Source of the DNA: Siphonodentalium dalli
Lineage: Eukaryota > Mollusca > Scaphopoda > Gadilida > Siphonodentaliidae
Assembly: GCA_032622095.1 (NCBI GenBank)
Contig: CP136066.1
Span: 167,162,664-167,226,663 of the forward strand
Direction: 5' to 3'
Length of the DNA: 64,000 bases
The notes below the pieces were generated by a model. That model worked only from the letters and a program-made list of their open reading frames with translations. It searched no databases and was not told the origin of the DNA. This document shows, piece by piece, positions 12,241 to 23,400 of the stretch. Every line of letters begins with the position of its first letter. Within the stretch, counting starts at the first letter, position 1. Position numbers and translations under genes: made by a program.

Positions 12241-13740
12241 GGGTATAAGCTCACTAGGCTTATTTTGTATGTAAATAGTCCCATATTGTTCTGTTTTAAA
12301 CAGCCTGTTCTCCCTAAAATCCGCACATTACCTGCTTATAATAAAGCTTTTTAGGTATATAATCTGCTTAGAATCGCCTCATATTAAGTCGGTAATGTGC
12401 TGAAAATTAGAACATTTTAGTCATAATATCGACTCATAATGAGGCTATTCTAAGCAGATTATATGTGGACAATGAAATAAATAAGCGAACCCATGGCTTT
12501 TCAGGTGTACGCTCTTTAATATGTGTTTTCACTGTGGCCCGCGCCATAATACGAAATCACGGCCATGACTCCAGTATATGCTTATTTGAGAATCAAATAA
12601 TCACAATACGTAACTATTTCACATTACAGGTCGATTATGTGCGTATTTATGGGAGGATATGTTAGTTTTAAAAACCGTGTTTTATGTCAATATAGAGCTT
12701 ATATATATTGCGATTAAATAAGCCAACATTAGCTTATATGAATAAAATTAAGTGCTTATTTTCAAGAAAATAGCATGACCTCTGCATGGTAAATGTTGAG
12801 TTGTTTAATCGTCTTGTTTTCCAGCCTAGCTGTTCTCGTGAAAATAAGCACAACACGGGCCAATATCATATTGGTATGTGCTTATTTTCACGAGACCAAG
12901 CACAACACGGGCCAATATCATATTGGTATGTGCTTATTTTCACGAGACCAGGCTGACATCTGCATGGTAAGTCTTGGGTTGGTTTATTTGTGTTATTTTC
13001 AACACGAATTGCTAAAATAAGCATAAGGCGGGCTTATCGCATATTGAAATATCCCAAGCATATATTTAGTGTTCAATTAATGACAATATGCAGTCTGTTC
13101 TCGTAAAAATAAGCACATAACGCTGCGAAACGGGCTTATTTTAATGAGCGAATTAAGCTCCCATTGTCATTATTTAACAACCTAAACTTGTTTATCGACA
13201 TGCAGCCTGTTCTCCCGAAAACCCGCAGATTATCTGCTTATACATAAACATTTTTAGGTAGATAATATGCTTATAATCTCATAAATTTAAGTCGATAATG
13301 TGCTGAAAATGAGACAATTTTACAACATTATCGACTGATAATGAGTCGATTGTAATCAGATTGTGTGCAGAAAATGACACAAATAAGCCAACTCACGGTT
13401 TTCATGTGTATGTTCTTTATAGCATGTGTTTTCAATGTGGCCGCGCCATAAAACGAAATGACGGATATGATCTATTATCTGCTTATTTCACAATAAAATG
13501 TACCTATTTCACATTATAGGCCGATTATGTGCCTATTTGAGGGAGGATATGTTGCGACACGACATACCAGATTCACGCTCTTTATAATGTGTTTTAACTG
13601 CGGCTCGCTTCATTCAACTAAATAACGGGTATAAACTCACTAATGGCTTATTTCCGAATCAATTAAGTCCATTGAAACATATGTTAATATGTATGCCCAA
13701 TATGAACCTATTTTCGCGAGGATAAGTTGCGATGAAAAAC
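12240..13740. repeat. AATAAGC and palindromic-module block, right
   Basis: Holds two palindromic modules (12355-12475 and 13257-13375) and many CGTGAAAATAAGCAC hairpins. A direct duplication at 12841-12898 and 12899-12957 repeats GGGCCAATATCATATTGG, itself a hairpin with GTGCTTATTTTCACGAGA. Same sequence class as 6230-7430. Confidence 0.7.
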
Positions 13741-13751
13741 GGTAGATTTAA

Positions 13752-14230
13752 AGGTACTCAATCCGTAAAAAGGGTCCCCATCTCAACAGATTCCAACAAC
13801 AACAATCCGATCAGAGGGTCCTATATTACTATTTCTTTGGCTTTGGGGGTAAAAAATATTTGATTCGAGTCGAGGAACCCATCAAACAAAGCTCAGAGTT
13901 ATTAGATATTGATTTTTGAAATTTGTTAATTGCTCGAGATGAGTACTAATAACTGCCGTCAATTTGGTAACCTGCTCGAGATTTTACACCAAAACTCTAT
14001 TCAAACAGACAAGGATGGATAACTCTATAATCAAGTGGTAATAATAACGAAATTTTGACTGTCTTCTGGGCCAGAAAGAATTCCCGATAATGAAAAATAA
14101 TAGATTTCTAAAATCGATATCTAACAAATCTGAGCTTTGATGGGTGACTTCCTCGACTCGAATCAAATATTTTTGACCACCGAACCCATTGAAATAGTAT
14201 TTGATAGGAGTTTTATCGGATTGAGTACCT
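13752..14230. mobile_element. TTAA-flanked miniature element, AGGTAC family, copy 1
   Basis: Terminal inverted repeats AGGTACTCAATCCG and CGGATTGAGTACCT are directly flanked by TTAA on both sides (13748-13751, 14231-14234). Length 479 bp and no coding capacity. Other copies are at 34348-34795 and 41433-41887. The flanks rejoin to match the AATAAGC block sequence seen uninterrupted near 7000-7025, so the insertion is nested. TTAA target sites are typical of the piggyBac superfamily; the family assignment is inference. Confidence 0.85.
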
Positions 14231-14234
14231 TTAA

Positions 14235-14510
14235 TAATGACAATATGGGAGATAGTCCCATATTGGACTGTTTTATAAACTGAGTTTTAGGTCCATATAG
14301 AGCGTATATTGTGATTAAATAATACCAATAGGGGCTTATATCGCTCATTAAAATAAGACCGTTACGTGCTTATTTTTATGGAAACCATACATGTACTCCC
14401 ATAGTGTACGTTTATCTCCACACAGAGCCTATATTGATATGAGCTTATTTCGCTCATTAAAATAAGCCGGGAGTGTGGCTATTTTCACGAGAACAGGCTG
14501 TGAAGTAGCA
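14235..14510. repeat. AATAAGC block continued, mirror of 6230-6350
   Basis: Continues the host sequence of the TTAA insertion. The part 14330-14460 is the reverse complement of 6230-6350 (GAGCGAAATAAGCTCATATC against GATATGAGCTTATTTCGCTC). It ends with TTTTCACGAGAACAGGC. Confidence 0.7.
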
Positions 14511-14869
14511 TATACATGTACTATACATTCCTTTTTCATATACATATGTTGTACTTCCGTATATATTCATATTAAAATATTCTTCATATTTCATACAGAA
14601 TACTATATCATTATGTCCATGCAGTGTATCACAACTACAATTTACCATATCTTATCCTAATTTAAACCAAAACATAGTTCGTACTTTAATTGGGTCGGGT
14701 TGTTCCGGGTCGCTTGGTGTCGGTTGTGCCTGGGGCGGATGGTCCCGTTCCTGTATATACAACTATATACATGTGTATATAGTACATCTGACTACAGACC
14801 GAATCGGGACCACAGGGACAACTCGCGCGGGCGTATGTTAGGGTGGGTTGTCCAGATTTTCCGGGGCTG

Positions 14870-15260
14870 GTTGTCTCACGTTTTTATTAGCTCGTCTCAG
14901 GTGGAGCTATTGTCATCACTCTTCGTCCGTCGTCCGTCCATCGTCCGTCCGTCCGTCCATCCGTCCGTCTACAATTCTTTGAACATCTTCTCCTCTGGAA
15001 CCATGAAACCGAATGGGTTCATATTTGGTGTGTATGTTTCCTAGGTGACTCTCATTCAGATTTGTTCAAATGAGGACACTGGGTCAAATGGTTGCGAAGC
15101 CAGGGCCATAACTCTTTGCCACCATAGTAATTCTTACAACGACTTCTCAAATTTCATTGGGCCGAATGGGTTCGTATTTGATACAAAGGGTCCTTGGGGG
15201 ACTGTTATTCAGATTTGTTCAAATGAGGTCACTGGATCGAATGTGGGCTCAATTTAACAA
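14870..15260 (+). repeat. Dispersed repeat with CCGT-rich head, copy 1
   Basis: A short-period head (CGTCCGTC units, 14925-14972) is followed by CATCTTCTCC, GAACCATGAAACCGAATGGG, 'GGTGACTCTCATTCAGATTTGTTCAAAT' pieces and GCCATAACTCTTTG. The last 120 bp repeat parts of this order. A diverged copy lies at 16090-16480. Such a head-plus-body repeat is common in bivalve genomes (general knowledge). Confidence 0.6.
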
Positions 15261-15949
15261 ACAAAAAAATTAGTTTTTAAACATTTTATAAAATTTGAAA
15301 AAAGTGACACCATTATAACATCTGCAGAGTTATGAAACTTTAATCTTTAATGAAATTACAGAAATATTCCATTACCCATCCCCCATCCCATATGGCCCAG
15401 ACCCACCCCACCCTGCAGTGGCCTGCACCCAACCAACATCCCTTCCAACGGATATCATCTCCAGCTTCCAACTTTAATACCTGTTCTATTAAAGTTGCAG
15501 ATATATCTTTGTGGATAGACAGAGAGAGACACATGTCATTAATCTAGATTACAATAAAATGTCACCTGGCAGCTTGTGTAAACATTACTGCTAGCAATTT
15601 TAAACAAACTGCCTGAATTTAGTGTCTGACATTTGCATAATGAGGTCCCCAGAGGGTCAATTTAGTGTTGCAACCCTGTACAGCAGGCTAGCATCACCAA
15701 ATACACCCTCCATGGACCTAATTCTGCTTAGGCATCATCTTCTGGGAAGTATCTTAAGTATCAAATTGAAATTTTGTTTTAGTTACTTTTTTACTTTTTC
15801 CCTTCTGTTCAGTTTCTATGCCCCCACCCCAATTTGCAGAAGATAAAATGCATAATTGAGGTGCTCAATGGGTGTGCATTACAAACTTCAACTTTAGAAC
15901 TTAAATCTGTTCCTATATAGGTTTCCCATGGCTGGTGAGGCCTAATCAG

Positions 15950-16110
15950 ACTGAGGATGAATCTGGTGATGCTAGCACACCTTGCGGAATATTGTCATTA
16001 AATTCACCATTTGGGGACCTCATTCTGCAAATGTCTGACACACTATATGCAGACATGGCTGGCATATTATTTTCTTAACCACCGCTTATCCAGATGAAAT
16101 CATACCCTGA
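15950..16110 (+). repeat. Dispersed repeat, copies 2 (and 3 at 16500-16640)
   Basis: GTCATTAAATTCACC, GACCTCATTCTGCAAA and ATTATTTTCTTAACCAC occur in the same order at 15990-16082 and 16530-16630, with a third relative at 355-460. The two nearby copies bracket the second CCGT-type repeat. Confidence 0.65.
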
Positions 16111-16480
16111 TTTTTCAAAGAAACATTGGGGGGGGGGTATATTGGATTGAATTTGTCTTATGTCTGTCAGGCGGTCCTTCCACTCGTCTGTCTGTTGGGA
16201 TGTCTATCCATCCGTCTATCAACAATTGTTTTCTTCTCCATATTAAAGACCAAATATGTTCATATATTTCAGTGTGCATGTTCCCTAGGTGACTCACAAT
16301 CAGATTTGTTCAAATAAGTTCATCATATCAAATAGGTGCGAAGCTAGGGCCATAACTCTTTCCCTCCATAGTAAATCTTAAAATTTCTTCTCAAGAACCA
16401 TTGAGCCTATATTAGCTTATATTTGGTATGGATGGGCCTTGGGTGACCGGGTTCAGATTTGTTCAAATTGGGTCATTTTA
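16090..16480 (+). repeat. Dispersed repeat with CCGT-rich head, copy 2 (diverged)
   Basis: Matches 14870-15260 in order: a degenerate GTCTGTC/CATCCGTC head, TTCTTCTCC, CCTAGGTGACTC, CAGATTTGTTCAAAT, then GGGCCATAACTCTTTCC. Confidence 0.55.
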
Positions 16481-16649
16481 GGAAATGAGGTCCCCATATG
16501 GTGAATTCGTTGATGCTTTTCCACCTTGGGGAATAGTGTCATTAAATTCACCTTTTGTGGACCTCATTCTGCAAAGATCAGACATACTAAATACAGACTT
16601 GGCTGTTCCAATATTATTTTCTTAACCACGTACCACTTATCCAGGTGAA

Positions 16650-17460
16650 ATCATACCCTATTGGATATTGGGGGTATATTGATATTACTAGATGAATGGA
16701 TCTCATAGATGGGGATTCACATTTGTTCTAATAGGGGCAGAGATAAGAGATTTAACTCTCCTATATCCTTGTACTAGTTGTAAAATTCAACCTAAGAGGG
16801 GTGTGCAAAATGATTTCTGTGAACTTAGTACTGTGGTATGGTTGTCTTCTGTAAAATGTAAGAGGTTGGAGATTTGTCAGTGGTGTGCAATTAGAAATTT
16901 CAAGTTGAAGAGCCCTGCTCATCGGAGAACCTCCATCTATGTCCATGTTTAGAACTACTTGTCTTAAGTGATATTGTCACGTACTGACTCTTGTAGTCTT
17001 CAGAGTCCCATTCTTCTCAGTCTTTACAGTCTGGTGAGCGACCCACAGTCATTGACTGTCTTGTTAAATATTTGTTGTCATCTTCACATTTTTTGTTTAT
17101 TTATTCTTGGAAATGTAATTTTCATATTTTAAGACACTACTGTATTACACGATTTGAGATCCCAATATATTATTATCTTAAATTATTTGCCATCGTTTTG
17201 TCGACGTAATCGGTAGTATACGGATGGCGACGAGGTCGGTATTTGAGATTGGACACCTGAGAACTATCTGAATATGAACACCAAGTAACAGTCTCTTTAT
17301 GTGAAACTGAGCTTATTTTAAAATTGCGCGAAATAAGCTCATGTTGGCAATATTTGAAAACTTAAATAAGCTCTATATGGGCCTAAACGAATAGCGTACA
17401 GGAAGGTAACACCCTGATTGTATAGATTACCCAGGGTATCCCCCCTGAGTGTATAGAATA
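16650..17460. other. No gene recognised
   Basis: Apparently single-copy DNA apart from an AATAAGC-type hairpin fragment at 17305-17385. An 86-codon frame at 16692-16952 has no family resemblance and codes on both strands, so I do not call it. Confidence 0.5.
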
Positions 17461-20400
17461 CCCCGGTTTACATGGCCCAATTCAAGTTAAATATACCGAC
17501 ATTAATATTAAAAAACATATTTTGTCCTTCACCTGAGCCCAAATATGATTTTAAAGACAAGGGTGCTGTATGATTTATCATGGGTGCTGTTGGTGTTGTG
17601 CCAGTCTCAGTAAACTTAGCGTACATTTGCTCCCATAGTTGCGCACGGTACGAGCGCGACTAGCAATTGTACTTCGAAATTCATTACGACTGGTGTTGTG
17701 CCACCTGCTCACCATTAAATCACTCCCAGGTGCCCAAACTTTTGCAAACCTTCTTATACTGATGCACATCTTTCCAAAAACACTACTAGTAAGAGACATA
17801 GAAGTAGATACCTATAATGGGTCACAGGGCTCAATTCAATTTGACCATTAAAAAACCCAAATATTCCCCTCCCCCTGACCAAAGCCCAAAATCCCATTCA
17901 GATGCCCAAATAATTTTTTCCCATTGCCTCTATATATTCTAAAGTGAACTGTGGAATCCTTTTCAGAATGGGTATAGTCTGAGAGATGGCTGACTCAGAA
18001 ATGTTTTCATAGGCACGGGTGCTGTATGGTTTTATCATGGGTGTTGTGGGTGTTGGGCAGTCTCCATACCCTTAAAACCCACCGAGGAGCCCAAACTTTG
18101 CGCAAACTATTTGCATAGATGCATACCTATCCACAAACAACAAAAGTGTTGGAAGTAGATACATATAATGGGTCATATGGCCCAATTCAAGTTAAATATA
18201 CCAATTTAACTTGAATTGTCATGGGTGCTGTGGGTGTTGGGCTGTCTCCATACCCTTAAAACCCACTAAGGAGCCCAAACTTTTGCAAATCTTCTTATAC
18301 TGATGCAGATATTTCCAAAAACACTAGGAGACCTAGAAGTATATACCTTTACATGACCCAATTCCAGTTAAATATACCAATTTAACCATTAAAAAAACCA
18401 AATATCCCCCCTGAATAGAGCCCAAAATCCCATTCAGGTGCCCAAATATTTTTTTCCCATTGCCTCTATATATTCTAGAGTGAAATGTGGAATCATTTAC
18501 AGAATGGGTATAGACTGAGAGATGGCTGACTCAGAAATATGTTTTCATAGGCACGGGTGCTGTATGGTTTTATCATGGGTGCTGTGGGTGTTGGGCTGTC
18601 TCAATACCCTTAAAACCCACTGAGGAGCCCAAACTATGTGCAAATCATTTGCATAGATGCATACCTATCCACAAACAACAAAAGTGTTGGAAGTAGATAC
18701 ATATAATGGGTCATATGGCCCAATTCAAGTTAAATATACCAATTTAACTTGAATTGTCATGGGTGATGTGGGTGTTGGGCTGTCTCCATACCCTTAAACC
18801 CACTAAGGAGCCCAAACTTTTGCAAATCTTCTTATACTGATGCAGATATTTCCAAAATCACTAGGAGACCTAGAAGTATATACCTTTACAGGACCCAATT
18901 CCAGTTAAATATACCAATTTAACCATTAAAAAAACCAAATATCCCCCCTGAATAGAGCCCAAAATCCCATTCAGGTGCCCAAATATTTTTTTTCCATTGC
19001 CTCTATATATTCTAGAGTGAAATATGGAATCATTTACAGAATGGGTATAGTCTGAGAGATGGCTGACTCAGAAATATGTTTTCATAGGCACGGGTGCTGT
19101 ATGGTTTTATCATGGGTGCTGTGGGTGTTGGGCTGTCTCAATACCCTTAAAACCACTGAGGAGCCCAAACTTTGTGCAAACCATTTGCATAGATGCATAC
19201 CTATCCACAAACAACAAAAGTGTTGGAAGTAGATACATATAATTGGTCATATGGCCCAATTCAAGTTAAATATACCAATTTAACTTGAATTGTCATGGGT
19301 GCTGTGGGTGTTGGGCTGTCTCCATACCCTTAAAACCCACTAAGGAGCCCAAACTTTTGCAAATCTTCTTATACTGATGCAGATATTTCCAAAAACACTA
19401 GGAGACCTAGAAGTATATACCATTACAGGACCCAATTCCAGTTAAATATACCAATTTAACCATTAAAAAAACCAAATATCCCCCCTGAATAGAGCCCAAA
19501 ATCCCATTCAGGTGCCCAAATATTTTTTCCCCATTGCCTCTATATATTCTAGAGTGAAATGTGGAATCATTTACAGAATGGGTATAGTCTGAGAGATGGC
19601 TGACTCAGAAATATGTTTTCATAGGCACGGGTGCTGTATGGTTTTATCATGGGTGCTGTGGGTGTTGGGCTGTCTAAATACCCTTAAAACCCAATGAGGA
19701 GCCCAAACTATGTGCAAACCATTTGCATAGATGCATACCTATCCACAAACAACAAAAGTGTTGGAAGTAGATACATATAATGGGTCATATGGCCCAATTC
19801 AAGTTAAATATACCAATTTAACTTGAATTGTCATGGGTGCTGTGGGTGTTGGGCTGTCTCCATACCCTTAAAACCCACTAAGGAGCCCAAACTTTTGCAA
19901 ATCTTCTTATACTGATGCAGATATTTCCAAAAACACTAGGAGACCTAGAAGTATATACCTTTACAGGACCCAATTCCAGTTAAATATACCAATTTAACCA
20001 TTAAAAAAACCAAATATCCCCCCTGAATAGAGCCCAAAATCCCATTCAGGTGCCCAAATATTTTTTTCCCATTGCCTCTATATATTCTAGAGTGAAATGT
20101 GGAATCATTTACAGAATGGGTATAGTCTGAGAGATGGCTGACTCAGAAATATGTTTTCATAGGCACGGGTGCTGTATGGTTTTATCATGGGTGCTGTGGG
20201 TGTTGGGCTGTCTCAATACCCTTAAAACCCACTGAGGAGCCCAAACTTTGTGCAACCATTTGCATAGATGCATACCTATCCACAAACAACAAAAGTGTTG
20301 GAAGTAGATACATATAATGGGTCATATGGCCCAATTCAAGTTAAATATACCAATTTAACTTGAATTGTCATGGGTGCTGTGGGTGTTGGGCTGTCTCCAT

Positions 20401-23400
20401 ACCCTTAAAACCCACTAAGGAGCCCAAACTTTTGCAAATCTTCTTATACTGATGCAGATATTTCCAAAATCACTAGGAGACCTAGAAGTATATACCTTTA
20501 CAGGACCCAATTCCAGTTAAATATACCAATTTAACCATTAAAAAAAACAAATATCCCCCCTGAATAGAGCCCAAAATGCCATTCAGGTGCCCAAATATTT
20601 TTTCCCATTGCCTCTATATATTCTAGAGTGAAATGTGGAATCATTTACAGAATGGGTATAGTCTGAGAGATGGCTGACTAAGAAATATGTTTTCATAGGC
20701 ACGGGTGCTGTATGGTTTTATCATGGGTGCTGCGGGTGTTGGGCTGTCTCAATACCCTTAAAACCCACTGAGGAGCCCAAACTTTGTGCAAACCATTTGC
20801 ATAGATGCATACCTATCCACAAACAACAAAAGTGTTGGAAGTAGATACATATAATGGGTCATATGGCCCAATTCAAGTTAAATATACCAATTTAACTTGA
20901 ATTGTCATGGGTGCTGTGGGTGTTGGGCTGTCTCCATACCCTTAAAACCCACTAAGGAGCCCAAACTTTTTCAAATCTTCTTATACTGATGCAGATATTT
21001 CCAAAATCACTAGGAGACCTAGAAGTATATACCTTTACAGGACCCAATTCCAGTTAAATATACCAATTTAACCATTAAAAAAACCAAATATCCCCCCTGA
21101 ATAGAGCCCAAAATCCCATTCAGGTGCCCAAATATTTTTTTCCCATTGCCTCTATATATTCTAGAGTGAAATGTGGAATCATTTACAGAATGGGTATAGT
21201 CTGAGAGATGGCTGACTCAGAAATATGTTTTCATAGGCACGGGTGCTGTATGGTTTTATCATGGGTGCTGTGGGTGTTGGGCTGTCTCAATACCCTTAAA
21301 ACCCACTGAAGAGCCCAAACTTTGTGCAAACCATTTGCATAGATGCATACCTATCCACAAACAACAAAAGTGTTGGAAGTAGATACATATAATGGGTCAT
21401 ATGGCCCAATTCAAGTTAAATATACCAATTTAACTTGAATTGTCATGGGTGCTGTGGGTGTTGGGCTGTCTCCATACCCTTAAAACCCACTAAGGAGCCC
21501 AAACTTTTGCAAATCTTCTTATACTGATGCAGATATTTCCAAAATCACTAGGAGACCTAGAAGTATATACCTTTACAGGACCCAATTCCAGTTAAATATA
21601 CCAATTTAACCATTAAAAAAACCAAATATCCCCCCTGAATAGAGCCCAAAATCCCATTCAGGTGCCCAAATATTTTTTTCCCATTGCCTCTATATATTCT
21701 AGAGTGAAATGTGGAATCATTTACAGAATGGGTATAGTCTGAGAGATGGCTGACTCAGAAATATGTTTTCATAGGCACGGGTGCTGTATGGTTTTATCAT
21801 GGGTGCTGTGGGTGTTGGGCTGTCTCAATACCCTTAAAACCCACTGAGGAGCCCAAACTTTGTGCAACCATTTGCATAGATGCATACCTATCCACAAACA
21901 ACAAAAGTGTTGGAAGTAGATACATATAATGGGTCATATGGCCCAATTCAAGTTAAATATACCAATTTAACTTGAATTGTCATGGGTGCTGTGGGTGTTG
22001 GGCTGTCTCCATACCCTTAAAACCCACTAAGGAGCCCAAACTTTTGCAAATCTTCTTATACTGATGCAGATATTTCCAAAATCACTAGGAGACCTAGAAG
22101 TATATACCTTTACAGGACCCAATTCCAGTTAAATATACCAATTTAACCATTAAAAAAACCAAATATCCCCCCTGAATAGAGCCCAAAATCCCATTCAGGT
22201 GCCCAAATATTTTTTTCCCATTGCCTCTATATATTCTAGAGTGAAATGTGGAATCATTTACAGAATGGGTATAGTCTGAGAGATGGTTGACTCAGAAATA
22301 TGTTTTCATAGGCACGGGTGCTGTATGGTTTTATCATGGGTGCTGTGGGTGTTGGGCTGTCTCAATACCCTTAAAACCCACTGAGGAGCCCAAACTTTGT
22401 GCAAACCATTTGCATAGATGCATACCTATCCACAAACAACAAAAGTGTTGGAAGTAGATACATATAATGGGTCATATGGCCCAATTCAAGTTAAATATAC
22501 CAATTTAACTTGAATTGTCATGGGTGCTGTGGGTGTTGGGCTGTCTCCATACCCCTAAAACCCACTAAGGAGCCCAAACTTTTGCAAATCTTCTTATACT
22601 GATGCAGATATTTCCAAAATCACTAGGAGACCTAGAAGTATATACCTTTACAGGTCCCAATTCCAGTTAAATATACCAATTTAACCATTAAAAAAACCAA
22701 ATATCCCCCCTGAATAGAGCCCAAAATCCCATTCAGGTGCCCAAATATTTTTTCCCCATTGCCTCTATATATTCTAGAGTGAAATGTGGAATCATTTACA
22801 GAATGGGTATAGTCTGAGAGATGGCTGACTCAGAAATATGTTTTCATAGGCACGGGTGCTGTATGGTTTTATCATGGGTGCTGTGCGTGTTGGGCTGTCT
22901 CAATACCCTTAAAACCCACTGAGGAGCCCAAACTTTGTGCAAACCATTTGCATAGATGCATACCTATCCACAAACAACAAAAGTGTTGGAAGTAGATACA
23001 TATAATTGGTCATATGGCCCAATTCATGTTAAATATACCAATTTATCTTGAATTGTCATGGGTGCTGTGGGTGTTGGGCTGTCTCCATACCCTTAAAACC
23101 CACTAAGGAGCCCAAACTTTTGCAAATCTTCTTATACTGATGCAGATATTTCCAAAAACACTAGGAGACCTAGAAGTATATACCTTTACAGGACCCAATT
23201 CCAGTTAAATATACCAATTTAACCATTAAAAAAACCAAATATCCCCATGAATAGAGCCCAAAATGCCATTCAGGTGCCCAAATATTTTTTTCCCATTGCC
23301 TCTATATATTCTAGAGTGAAATGTGAAATCATTTACAGAATGGGTATAGTCTGAGAGATGGATGACTCAGAAATATGTTTTCATAGGAACGGGTGCTGTA

